Source: Szabonella alba
GTDB taxonomy: Bacteria > Pseudomonadota > Alphaproteobacteria > Rhodobacterales > Rhodobacteraceae
DNA: 52,012 bases
Direction of reading: 5' to 3'
NCBI RefSeq assembly: GCF_016765775.1
Contig: NZ_JAESVN010000014.1
Coordinates: 1-52,012 of the forward strand
Part shown: positions 25,340 to 33,351 of the stretch, piece after piece
Layout of the letters: each line of letters opens with the position of its first letter
Position numbering within the stretch: position 1 is the stretch's first letter
The notes under the pieces: model-generated
Told to the model about the DNA's origin: nothing
Database searches by the model: none
What the model saw: the letters and a program-made list of their open reading frames with translations, nothing else
Translations under genes and position numbers: made by a program

Positions 25340-26755
25340 ATGCATTACGGCTCCCTTCTCGAAATGGCCAGCGGAGCAAAAGTTCGCGTAGCCCTTATCG
25401 GACTGGGCGATTACGGGCGATCGCTGCTGTTTCAGTCGCTTCGCGTGCCGGGCCTTGAGATCGTAGCCGTTTGCGATGCAGATCGTTCCCGTGCCGAGAC
25501 GGCGCTGCGTGCCGCCGGGCTTGGCAAGGATCACTATGTCGATTGCGCCAATGGCAATGCTGCGGCAAGCGCGATCAAATCTGGAAAGATCGCGCTGCTG
25601 AGCGACGGAGCGCAGATGACAGATTTGCCCGTTGATGTTGTGGTCGAGGCGACTGGGCACCCGGACGCCGCAGCACATCACGCGGCCCTTTCCATCGCCA
25701 ACGGAAAACATGTCGTCATGGTCTCGAAAGAGGCTGATTCCGTCGTCGGTCCGCTTCTTGCAAAACGCGCGGCGGCTGCGGGTGTTGTCTATACACCGGT
25801 TGACGGGGATCAGCCGAGCCTGCTTATCCAGCTGGCGCTTTGGGCAAGGGTCTGCGGGCTTGATATTCTGAGCGCGGCCAAATCGAGCGAATATGATTTC
25901 GTCTTCGATCCGGCTGCCGAAACGGTTACCTGCGTCAGTCAGACGGTCAGTGTTCCGGGCTTCGCCTCGCTTTGGGGCTTCGGTGATCGCTCTCCTGCCG
26001 AGGTCATTGCTGCGAGGGAGGCCGCGCTTGCCGATATCCCGCAGCGCACAGTCGCCGACCTGACCGAGATGGGGATTGTGGCCAATGCGTTGGGGCTGGA
26101 GGTGGACCGGCCTGACTTCCATGCTCCTGTCGCCCGTACACAGGAGATCCCTGACCTTCTGGTGCCCGGCGGCCTACTTTCAGGCAAGAACCGTGTGGAT
26201 GTGGTCAACCTGCTTCGAAGACCTGACGAGTTCAGCCTCGCCGGTGGGGTGTTCGTAACGGTCGCCTGTGAAGACAGCTACACTTGGGAGTTCCTGCGCG
26301 AAAAGGGCCATCTCGTCAGCCGAGATGGCAAGGCAGCGACAATCGCAAATCCGGTCCACCTTCTGGGGGTGCAGTCGGCAACGACAATCCTGCTGGCTGG
26401 TTTGCAGAAACGCTCCTCGGGCACCGGGCGGGTTGATGCGAAATATGACCTGCAGGGCCGCGCCAAGCAGGATCTGAAAGCCGGAACGCTGTTGACACCG
26501 CAAGGCCGCCATCACGAAGTGGAAGGTATCGACGGTTTTCTCGCCCCTGCCGCTGCAGTTGTAACGGGGGCTCCCATTCCCTTCCACATGATGTGCAATC
26601 ATCGATTGCGTCGAGATGTGGCCGCCGGGCAAATCCTGACGCTGGATGATGTCGATGCACCGGCAAGCTCACCCCTGTGGGAATTGCGCGCGGAAATGGA
26701 CCGGGAGTTGCTGGCTAAGGCCGCAAGCGTTGGCGGGGGGCACGGACTGCCGTAG
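25340..26755 (+). CDS. Homoserine dehydrogenase-like oxidoreductase with SAF domain
   Basis: A 471-residue protein of the group described as predicted homoserine dehydrogenases with a C-terminal SAF domain. The Rossmann motif is KVRVALIGLGDYGRSLL near the N-terminus; residues 95-160 follow the NAD-binding-domain pattern (DVVVEATGHPDAA); the C-terminal part (about 355-440, LKAGTLLTPQG... AGQILTLDDVD) fits a SAF fold. Members occur in several sugar-acid pathways. I place the start at the ATG at 25340 with AAGGA eight bases upstream; 25331 is an alternative. It belongs to the TRAP operon and probably acts on the imported acid. Confidence 0.75.
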   Translation: MHYGSLLEMASGAKVRVALIGLGDYGRSLLFQSLRVPGLEIVAVCDADRSRAETALRAAGLGKDHYVDCANGNAAASAIKSGKIALLSDGAQMTDLPVDVVVEATGHPDAAAHHAALSIANGKHVVMVSKEADSVVGPLLAKRAAAAGVVYTPVDGDQPSLLIQLALWARVCGLDILSAAKSSEYDFVFDPAAETVTCVSQTVSVPGFASLWGFGDRSPAEVIAAREAALADIPQRTVADLTEMGIVANALGLEVDRPDFHAPVARTQEIPDLLVPGGLLSGKNRVDVVNLLRRPDEFSLAGGVFVTVACEDSYTWEFLREKGHLVSRDGKAATIANPVHLLGVQSATTILLAGLQKRSSGTGRVDAKYDLQGRAKQDLKAGTLLTPQGRHHEVEGIDGFLAPAAAVVTGAPIPFHMMCNHRLRRDVAAGQILTLDDVDAPASSPLWELRAEMDRELLAKAASVGGGHGLP

Positions 26756-26873
26756 CTTGATGGCCCGAAGTTCCACGGCAGGAATTCGCCGAGGCACCTT
26801 TGAGGGCGGCCATTGGCGGTCGCTGCCAAGGTCGCTTTCAGACAGGCGAAGGTTTCAATGCCCTAGATTTTAC
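26756..26873 (-). pseudogene. C-terminal tail of an older, decayed IS66 transposase
   Basis: On the minus strand, FACLKATLAATANGRPQRCL and then EFLPWNFGPSS match the end of IS66 TnpC proteins (the DELLPWN tail). The upstream part of this relic continues beyond the inserted IS66 element at 29248-29403. The relic runs opposite to the intact element. Confidence 0.6.
26866..26873. repeat. Target-site duplication of the IS66 element (left copy)
   Basis: GATTTTAC; the right copy is 29240-29247. The identical 8-mers show a simple, probably recent insertion with no later rearrangement at this element. Confidence 0.9.
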
Positions 26874-26921
26874 GTAACCGTCCGGCCTGACCGCACTGCC
26901 GCGGGGTGAGAGTGCGAGATA

Positions 26922-27317
26922 GTGTCCACCATCGATAGTGGACACTATGGTGATGGCGTGGCGCGTCGGACGAAGCGGCTCTGGACGGATGAGGAGAAGC
27001 GGTCGATCTGCTTCCAGACGGCGGCGCCGGGGGTATCGGTGGCGCAGGTAGCGCGGCGCTATTCGGTGAACGCGAACCTTATCTTCAAGTGGTTGCGCGA
27101 TCCCCGTTTCGCGCCGAACCCAGCAGAGATGTCATCGCCTGCGGTTGAGCACGGCTTTCTGCCGGTGGAGATCGTTGCGGGGCCGACAAAGCCCCAGGCC
27201 GCACCTGTCGCCGACAACCAGATCGAGATCGACCTGGCGGGCGGGCACCGGATGCGGATCAGCGGCGGCTATGATCCCGAGGCGCTGGCGCGTCTGATCC
27301 GGGGGTTGACGGTTTGA
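26922..27317 (+). CDS. IS66 accessory protein TnpA
   Basis: A 131-residue HTH protein of IS66 elements, with [40 protein letters not shown] in the N-terminal half. It is needed for transposition in the best-studied members. The GTG at 26922 lies inside an inverted repeat (ATAGTGTCCAC at 26919, GTGGACACTAT at 26938); a GTG at 26958 (MARRTKRLW) is an equally plausible start. The stop overlaps tnpB by four bases. Confidence 0.88.
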   Translation: MSTIDSGHYGDGVARRTKRLWTDEEKRSICFQTAAPGVSVAQVARRYSVNANLIFKWLRDPRFAPNPAEMSSPAVEHGFLPVEIVAGPTKPQAAPVADNQIEIDLAGGHRMRISGGYDPEALARLIRGLTV

Positions 27318-27661
27318 TCCCGGTTCCGGCCAATACACGGGTCTGGCTGGCGGCGGGCGTCACTGACATGCGCAAGGGCTTTGCGGCGCTGGCGGCGCAG
27401 GCTGAAGCGGTGCTGAAGCAGGACCCGTTTGCCGGGCATCTCTTTGTCTTCCGTGGCCGCCGGGGCGACCTGGTCAAGGTCATCTGGTGGGATGGTCAGG
27501 GGGCGTGCATGTTCCTGAAGCGGCTGGAGAAGGGCCGGTTTGTCTGGCCCTCTGCGACGGAGGGGAAGGTGGCGCTGACGCCTGCGCAACTGTCGATGCT
27601 GCTGGAGGGGATCGACTGGCGAGCCCCGCAGCGAACCTGGCGGCCCTTGGCAGCGGGATAA
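27314..27661 (+). CDS. IS66 accessory protein TnpB (Orf2)
   Basis: A 115-residue protein that matches the IS66 Orf2 family from end to end ([19 protein letters not shown], then [23 protein letters not shown]). Its role is required for transposition but biochemically unclear. The start is TTG, overlapping tnpA. Confidence 0.92.
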   Translation: MIPVPANTRVWLAAGVTDMRKGFAALAAQAEAVLKQDPFAGHLFVFRGRRGDLVKVIWWDGQGACMFLKRLEKGRFVWPSATEGKVALTPAQLSMLLEGIDWRAPQRTWRPLAAG

Positions 27662-27719
27662 TCTTCCGCCCTGCAAGAGAAGGATTCCCACAAGGAATAC
27701 AGTGGGATAAACTGATCTT

Positions 27720-29219
27720 ATGCTGGATCAGACCCTTGCGTTGCCGGAAGACCCCGAGGAGCTGCGCAGCTTCACCGCGCGCCTATTGGCCGAGGTCAAG
27801 GCGCAGGCGATCCTGATCGAGAAGCTGCGGCACCAGTTGGCCGGGCACCGGGCTCATCGGTTCGGGGCGTCGTCGGAGACAGCAGAACAGCTGCAACTGG
27901 CCTTGGAGACCAGCGAGATCGCGGCGGCGGCGATGACTGCCCGGATGAAGCTGCCGGACATCGAGGAGAAGGACAAACCGAAGCGCGGTCCGATCCCGGA
28001 CCACATCCCGCGGATGGAAGTGGAACTGACCCCAACCGCCGATGCCTGCGCCGACTGCGGTGGCCGCCTGCGCCGGATCGGTGAGGATGTGACCGAGGAG
28101 TTGGAATACGTGCCGGGACGCTTCATCGTGAACCGGATCGTCCGTCCGCGCCTGACCTGCGCCTGCTGCGAGAAGTTTGTTCAGTCTCCGCTGCCATCGC
28201 GGCCCATCGAGCGAGGCCGTCCGGGGCCGGGTTTGTTGGCCCATGTTCTGGTCAGCAAGTATGCCGACCACCTTCCGCTCTATCGCCAGAGCCAGATCTT
28301 CGACCGCGAAGGCCTCGATCTCGACCGCTCCACCCTGGCCGACTGGGTCGGCAAGACCACCGCCCTGCTGGAGCCCTTGGCCGATGCCATCGGCCGCCAT
28401 GTCCTGTCGGCCGAAGCAATCTTTGCCGACGACACCCCGATCAGCATGCTCGCACCAGGCACCGGCAAAACCCAGACGGCCCGGCTCTGGACCTATGCCC
28501 GTGACGAACGCCCGTGGGGCGGCATCGCCCCGCCCGCGGCATGGTATCGGTTCTCCGGCGACCGCAAAGGCCAGCACCCCAAGGACCATCTCGCCCGCTT
28601 CCGCGGCTGGATGCATGCCGATGGCTATGCCGGGTTCGAGGACCTCTATCGCTCCGGCGCCATCCGCGAGGTCGCCTGCATGGCCCATGTGCGGCGCAAG
28701 TTCGTAGACATCCACCGATCGCAAGGCTCCCCCATCGCTGAAGAAGCCATCGGCAGGATCGCGCAGCTCTATGCCGTAGAGAAACAAGCCAAGGGTTCGC
28801 CGCCGGATGTCCGGGTCGAACTCCGCAAGGCGCATGCAGCTCCGGTCTTCGACGACCTCGAGGCCTGGCTGGCCCTGCAACTCACCACGATCTCTGGAAA
28901 ATCCCCGCTGGCCGGAGCAATCCGCTACGCCCTAACCCGCATAGAACGCCTGAGACCCTACCTCAACCACGGCATCCTTGAGCTCGACAACAACGCCGCC
29001 GAACGCGGCATGCGCGCCATCGCACTCGGCCGCAAGAACTACCTCTTCGTCGGCTCCGAGGCAGGCGGCAAAGCCGCGGCAATCGCCTACACCCTGATCG
29101 AAACGGCCAAGCTCAACACCGTCGATCCCAACGCCTGGCTCGCCGACACCCTCACCCGCATCCCGGACTACAAGATCACCAAGGTCGACGATCTGCTCCC
29201 GTGGCGCTGGAACGGATAG
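27720..29219 (+). CDS. IS66 transposase TnpC
   Basis: The 499-residue transposase. In order: N-terminal leucine-rich coil (about 5-45), a zinc-finger-like region (CADCGGRLRRIGEDV... CACCEKFVQSP), the DDE core with FADDTPISML and DGYAGFEDL, and the final Glu region DNNAAERGMRAIALGRKNYLF. All signature elements are intact with no stops, so an active element is possible. Confidence 0.94.
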   Translation: MLDQTLALPEDPEELRSFTARLLAEVKAQAILIEKLRHQLAGHRAHRFGASSETAEQLQLALETSEIAAAAMTARMKLPDIEEKDKPKRGPIPDHIPRMEVELTPTADACADCGGRLRRIGEDVTEELEYVPGRFIVNRIVRPRLTCACCEKFVQSPLPSRPIERGRPGPGLLAHVLVSKYADHLPLYRQSQIFDREGLDLDRSTLADWVGKTTALLEPLADAIGRHVLSAEAIFADDTPISMLAPGTGKTQTARLWTYARDERPWGGIAPPAAWYRFSGDRKGQHPKDHLARFRGWMHADGYAGFEDLYRSGAIREVACMAHVRRKFVDIHRSQGSPIAEEAIGRIAQLYAVEKQAKGSPPDVRVELRKAHAAPVFDDLEAWLALQLTTISGKSPLAGAIRYALTRIERLRPYLNHGILELDNNAAERGMRAIALGRKNYLFVGSEAGGKAAAIAYTLIETAKLNTVDPNAWLADTLTRIPDYKITKVDDLLPWRWNG

Positions 29220-29247
29220 CGGTCAGGCCGGACGGTTACGATTTTAC

Positions 29248-29403
29248 GGGTCTCCATGGGAGAACCGATGCCGCCCTCATCGTGACCGGCGAAGAACGCG
29301 TTTTTGCGACTGAGGGCGGTGGGGCAATCCGGTTTTCGATCCTGTTGGAGCCGATCTCGACGGGACTGTTCTGCGGGTAGGTGTGCAGCCCGTCCCAGTG
29401 ACT
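29248..29403 (-). pseudogene. Inner part of the older IS66 transposase relic
   Basis: On the minus strand, residues like VEIGSNRIENRI (IS66 has ID-x-N-x-x-E-R-x-I) are followed, in a shifted frame, by RKNAFFAGHDEGG, the segment after the catalytic Glu of TnpC. Together with 26756-26873 this rebuilds about 90 residues of a TnpC C-terminus interrupted by the newer element. Confidence 0.55.
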
Positions 29404-29499
29404 ATGTAGGACAGCTTTTCGCCGAGCCGGGATTTGCCAGAGAAGCTGAGGCGCTGCTGCTACAACCATTCGGGCTTCGCCTGGGCAAGAGCGCCATAT

Positions 29500-29765
29500 C
29501 GCGACACCTAGTCCGCACCTGATCAAGCTTGCCACGAACAGGCGGTGATCGTTGGAGCCGGTTCCGCCGGTGAGGGCTGCCCTGAGGCCTGCGGGCAGCA
29601 TCAACTAGGTCTCCGCGCGGCGCCTGGCCGCGGGCAAATCGCGGCTGTCGATCAGTGCTGCAGTCCGGGGCTATCAGGTCTCCATGGAGCCGGTGCGTGG
29701 GCGCCAGAACAATCCCGTATAAAGGACGACCTTGGTCGCGGCGTCATCGCGTATCATGATATTCT
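29500..29765 (-). pseudogene. Decayed fragment of a DUF2493-type gene
   Basis: Three minus-strand pieces match the intact DUF2493 gene at 41446-42378: YTGLFWRPRTGSM (versus YTGSTWRPRTGSM), ALIDSR plus a degraded AAxRRAE, and MLPAGLRAALTGGTGSNDHRLF (versus MLPAGPKVALTGGTDFNDHRLI). Frameshifts and stops separate them. So a second, older copy of the same backbone gene was once here, next to the IS66 relic. Confidence 0.65.
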
Positions 29766-29812
29766 GACACAATGAAAGACATGTTTCCCGAATTGATCGG
29801 GAATCACAACCC

Positions 29813-30709
29813 TCATGACTTCGCGGCGATCTTTTCCAGGTAGCAAAACAATTCAGTATGATCCGCCGATTGGTCCAGTGATTGTCCCGCCTCTGACCAA
29901 AGCTGCGAGATGCCGCGCAAGACCGGCAGTTCCAGTTCCAGATTTTGCGCAAGGGTTGCGGCGATGCCGATATCCTTGGCCATCAACCCCAGAGCAAAGC
30001 CCGAGGCCCAGCTTTCCGACAGGATGAACTGACGCAGTTTGTTCTCGGTCGTGTTGTTGCGACCGGTTGAGGCATTCAGAATGTCCACGATCACCCCGGG
30101 ATCCAGCCCGAAGCGGCGGCCCAGAATCAGCGCCTCCATCGCGGCGGCGGCCCCCGCGCCAGAGACATAGTTGTTGATCGACTTCATCGCATGGCCCGAG
30201 CCCAATCCTCCAGTCAGGAAGATAGTTCCGGCCATAGCCTCAAGCACCGGATGCACTGCCGCGATACTGTCCGGTGCCCCGCCGGCCATTATGGTTAAAG
30301 TGCCGTCGACCGCCCTCTTGCGCCCCCCCGAAACCGGCGCGTCGACCAGCCCGATCCCGGCGGCGGCCAGTTCTTCGCCGATCCGCTGTGTCTCGGCCGG
30401 TTCACCCGAACTCATCTCGATGACGATGGCCCCGGGGGTCAGCCGAGCGGCTGCACCTCCCTCGCCGAAAAGAGCATCGCGCACGATGCGGCTGTTGGGC
30501 AGCATGGTGATGACCACGCCCGCACCTTCGGCCGCCGCGGCGGGCGTAACAAAGGCGGTGCCGCCCGCCTGTTCAAAAGCGTCGCGCGCGATGGTTGAAA
30601 GATCACAGCCGCGCAACTGGTAACCGGCCGCGATCAGGTTCTGCCCCATGGGCACGCCCATCTGGCCCAGTCCGATCAGGGCGATGGTCCGGTTCTGAAG
30701 TTCAGTCAT
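29813..30709 (-). CDS. NAD(P)-dependent beta-hydroxyacid dehydrogenase (3-hydroxyisobutyrate type)
   Basis: A 298-residue member of the 3-hydroxyisobutyrate/tartronate semialdehyde reductase family. The Rossmann motif ALIGLGQMGVPMGQNL is at the N-terminus, DAPVSGG is the substrate-binding segment near residue 125 and GSGHAMKSINNY carries the catalytic lysine near 172. The reaction is oxidation or reduction at a carbon next to a carboxylate. It is the second gene of a minus-strand pair with the CMD-family gene, divergent from the SDR-ADH genes; both sides share a putative operator. Confidence 0.9.
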   Translation of the reverse strand: MTELQNRTIALIGLGQMGVPMGQNLIAAGYQLRGCDLSTIARDAFEQAGGTAFVTPAAAAEGAGVVITMLPNSRIVRDALFGEGGAAARLTPGAIVIEMSSGEPAETQRIGEELAAAGIGLVDAPVSGGRKRAVDGTLTIMAGGAPDSIAAVHPVLEAMAGTIFLTGGLGSGHAMKSINNYVSGAGAAAAMEALILGRRFGLDPGVIVDILNASTGRNNTTENKLRQFILSESWASGFALGLMAKDIGIAATLAQNLELELPVLRGISQLWSEAGQSLDQSADHTELFCYLEKIAAKS

Positions 30710-30748
30710 TCGAATTGTCCCATTTTATCGGCACTGGTCGCCCGGTCG

Positions 30749-31162
30749 TCATTCATCCACCTTCGCGAAGACCTCTTGCGCGGTGCGGAAACTGTCGATG
30801 GCTGCTGGAACGCCGCAATAGATCGCCACCTGCAGGAAAATCTCAGTCATCTCCTCCCGCGTGACACCGTTATTCAGCGCGCCGCGCACATGAAGCTTCA
30901 GTTCATGCGGACGGTTCAGGGCCGAAAGCATCGCAAGGTTCAGCATCGAGCGCGTCCTGCGGTCCAGACCCGGCCGGTTCCAGACATCGTTCCAGCAATG
31001 CTCGGTCACATGCTCCTGCATCGGCCAGTTGAAATCGGTCGCGCGGGAAATCGAGGCATCAACATATTCGGTCCCCAAAACCGCGCGCCGGGTGGCCAGC
31101 CCGTCATGGAACCTTTGGGACAGCTCACGCCCTTTAGGATCGGTTGTCTTTTTATCGCTCAT
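30749..31162 (-). CDS. Carboxymuconolactone decarboxylase (CMD/PcaC-like) protein
   Basis: A 137-residue CMD-family protein very close in plan to PcaC-type gamma-carboxymuconolactone decarboxylases: LGTEYVDASI, then TEHCWNDVWNRPGLDRRTRSMLNLAML and ELKLHVRGALNNGVTREEM. The AhpD-type redox CxxC is absent, so decarboxylation or lactone chemistry is more likely than thiol chemistry. GGAG lies six bases before the ATG. It is probably cotranscribed with the downstream dehydrogenase. Confidence 0.85.
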   Translation of the reverse strand: MSDKKTTDPKGRELSQRFHDGLATRRAVLGTEYVDASISRATDFNWPMQEHVTEHCWNDVWNRPGLDRRTRSMLNLAMLSALNRPHELKLHVRGALNNGVTREEMTEIFLQVAIYCGVPAAIDSFRTAQEVFAKVDE

Positions 31163-31263
31163 GTCTGTCTCCGTTAGGGCGAGGTCATATGCAGTGGCGG
31201 CAAGATGGCAGGCTAGACGGATCGCATCCGTCCGACACTGTCAGTATCAAACTAGTAAGTGCA

Positions 31264-31316
31264 GATTGTCTGTTAATCTGTCAACATGCTTCTTGACCAT
31301 TCTGCCTGATTGTCTG
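31264..31316. promoter_or_regulatory. Two GATTGTCTG repeats between the CMD and SDR genes
   Basis: GATTGTCTG at 31264-31272 and at 31308-31316, in the divergent promoter region (31163-31374). The same motif recurs near 34742 (inverted) and, as TTGTCTGATTG, at 39426. It is a candidate binding site for the GntR regulator at 39525. Confidence 0.5.
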
Positions 31317-31374
31317 ATGATCCTGCAAATTTCACCCTGCCGGACCGGTCCGGTCGGTGACATGGAGGACAGTC

Positions 31375-32136
31375 ATGGAACTTGAAGGCAAGGTCTGCAT
31401 CGTCACCGGCGGTGCAAGCGGGATCGGTCGTGCGGTGGCTGCGCTGTTCGCGCGGCATGGGGCCAGGGTGGTGATCGCCGATGCCAATGCCGAAGCGGCC
31501 GAAGTGACAGCCGCGGATCTCGGAGCCGAGGCGATCCGCTGCAATGTCGCGCAGGAAGAGGACGTCATGCGCGTGGTAGACCAGACGCGCCAGCGCCATG
31601 GCCGGATCGACGTTCTGGTGAACAATGCCGGGTACGGCTTTATCGGGACGGTTGAAACGATTGACGGTGCCGATTGGGACAGGCTGATGTCAGTCAATCT
31701 TAAGGGCGTGTTTCTCTGCTCGAAACATGTCGTGCCGGTGATGGCGGCGCAGGGGGGCGGTTCGATCATCAACACGACCTCTTATACGGCGCAAAGCGCC
31801 ATTGCCAACCGCGCCGCCTATGTCGCCTCAAAGGGCGGGGTATCAGCCTTGACCCGGGCCATGGCCCTGGATCACGTCGCGCAGGGAATCCGTGTGAACG
31901 CCGTTGCCCCGGGCACGGTGAACAGCCCCTATTTCGACCGCATCTTCAACGAAGCCGAGGACCCCGCAGGACTGCGCGCGGCCTATGATGCCCGTGCGGC
32001 CATGGGGCGGATGGGTCGTCCCGATGAGATCGCAGAGGCCTTTCTGTTTCTTGCTTCCGACCGGTCACGCTTTGCGACAGGCAGCATCCTGACCGTCGAT
32101 GGTGGCTCGTCCATCGGAAACCATCTCGTCGCCTGA
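31375..32136 (+). CDS. Short-chain dehydrogenase/reductase (SDR)
   Basis: A 253-residue classical SDR. The cofactor motif is TGGASGIG near the start, NNAG follows at about residue 83, and the catalytic set is Ser in TTSYT and Tyr-Lys in YVASKGG near 150. An acidic residue after the second strand (VVIADANAEA) favours NAD over NADP. GGAGG lies six bases before the ATG at 31375. It is first of two genes with the alcohol dehydrogenase. Confidence 0.9.
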   Translation: MELEGKVCIVTGGASGIGRAVAALFARHGARVVIADANAEAAEVTAADLGAEAIRCNVAQEEDVMRVVDQTRQRHGRIDVLVNNAGYGFIGTVETIDGADWDRLMSVNLKGVFLCSKHVVPVMAAQGGGSIINTTSYTAQSAIANRAAYVASKGGVSALTRAMALDHVAQGIRVNAVAPGTVNSPYFDRIFNEAEDPAGLRAAYDARAAMGRMGRPDEIAEAFLFLASDRSRFATGSILTVDGGSSIGNHLVA

Positions 32137-32193
32137 TCAATCCGAAATCCAACCGTCCGCAGGACGATCGCAACCATATCCGGGGAAATCCAG

Positions 32194-33324
32194 ATGAAGA
32201 TCCGCTCAGCCATCCTGCGCCAGTCGAACCTCCCGCAACCCTATGCACAGTCCCGTCCGATCAGCATTGAGACAGTGGAACTGTCAGGCCCCGGCCCCGA
32301 TGAGGTGCTGGTGCGCATCGCGGCGGCAGGAGTCTGCCATTCCGACCTGTCCGCGATCAATGGCGACCGTCCGCGCCCCTTGCCGGTGGCCCTGGGGCAT
32401 GAAGCCTCAGCCGTCATCGAAGCGGTCGGCAGCCATGTCACGGATATGGCCCCGGGAGATCATGTGGTCATGTCCTTCCTTCCGGTCTGCGGTCATTGCC
32501 CCATGTGCGCCGAGGGCCGTGCCGCGCTTTGCGAGCCGGGTTATGCGGCAAATGCGGCGGGCACACTGCTGTCGGGCGCGCGGCATGTCCATCTGGGCGA
32601 GGAGACGATCAACCATCACAGCGGCGTATCGGCCTTTGCCGAATATGCAGTGGTATCGCGTCATTCCGTTGTGCGGATCACGAAAGAAATCGACCTTGTC
32701 CATGCCGCGCTGTTCGGCTGCGCGGTGATGACTGGCGTAGGTGCAGTGGTCAATACCTGCGCGGTTTCCCCCGGGGAGTCGGTCGCGGTCATCGGACTTG
32801 GCGGGGTGGGCCTGTCCGCTGTTCTGGGTGCGGTGGCCTCAGGGGCATGGCCCATTATCGCGATCGACCTGTCGCAGGCCAAGCTTGATATCGCGCTCTC
32901 ACTGGGCGCAACCCACGCCTTTCTGGCGACCGATCCCGATATCGTCGAGAAAATCCGCGATATCACCCGGGGCGGTGTGCGTCACTCGGTCGAAATGGCC
33001 GGGAATCCCCGGGCCTTCAGTCTTGCCTATAGCATCACCCGGCGTGGCGGCCAGACTGTGACGGCGGGGCTTGCCAATATCAATTCGACTTTCGAGATCT
33101 CGCCGCATCCGCTGGTCGGTGAAGAGCGCACGATCAAGGGCAGCTATATGGGCAGCTGTGTGCCGTCGCGCGACATTCCCCGGTTCATCGCGCTTTATCA
33201 GGCGGGTCGGCTGCCCGTCGACCGGCTTTTGTCCAGTACCGGGCCGTTGGACGACATTAACGCCGCTTTCGACCAGCTGCACCATGGCGAGGTGATCCGT
33301 CATGTCATCCTGCCACATGGCTGA
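32194..33324 (+). CDS. Zinc-dependent alcohol dehydrogenase
   Basis: A 376-residue medium-chain dehydrogenase. Catalytic zinc ligands are C48 (GVCHSD) and H69 (GHE); structural zinc ligands are C99, C102, C105 and C113 (CGHCPMC plus C). The Rossmann motif is VIGLGGVGLSA and the NAD-preferring acid is in IIAIDLSQAKL. Close in plan to class III and mycothiol-type enzymes, but the substrate is unknown. It follows the SDR gene by 57 bases. Confidence 0.92.
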   Translation: MKIRSAILRQSNLPQPYAQSRPISIETVELSGPGPDEVLVRIAAAGVCHSDLSAINGDRPRPLPVALGHEASAVIEAVGSHVTDMAPGDHVVMSFLPVCGHCPMCAEGRAALCEPGYAANAAGTLLSGARHVHLGEETINHHSGVSAFAEYAVVSRHSVVRITKEIDLVHAALFGCAVMTGVGAVVNTCAVSPGESVAVIGLGGVGLSAVLGAVASGAWPIIAIDLSQAKLDIALSLGATHAFLATDPDIVEKIRDITRGGVRHSVEMAGNPRAFSLAYSITRRGGQTVTAGLANINSTFEISPHPLVGEERTIKGSYMGSCVPSRDIPRFIALYQAGRLPVDRLLSSTGPLDDINAAFDQLHHGEVIRHVILPHG

Positions 33325-33351
33325 AGCGGTAGACGGGTCTGAGGGGCCCTT

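Larger units (their letters stand above)
26874..29239 (+). mobile_element. IS66-family insertion sequence, 2366 bp
   Basis: Terminal inverted repeats GTAACCGTCCGGCCTGACC lie at 26874 and, inverted, at 29221-29239. An 8-base target duplication GATTTTAC flanks it (26866-26873 and 29240-29247), the length typical of IS66. It carries the tnpA-tnpB-tnpC set on the plus strand, all open, so it may be active. It sits inside an older IS66 relic on the other strand. Confidence 0.95.

Noticed and set aside
27783-28880. Minus-strand frame of 365 residues opposite IS66 tnpC
   Set aside because: tnpC has all its motifs on the plus strand and the IS66 gene order is complete.
15674-29239. IS21 and IS66 as ends of a composite transposon
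   Set aside because: They are of different families and the IS66 has its own simple target duplication, so they cannot move the DNA between them together in the usual way.
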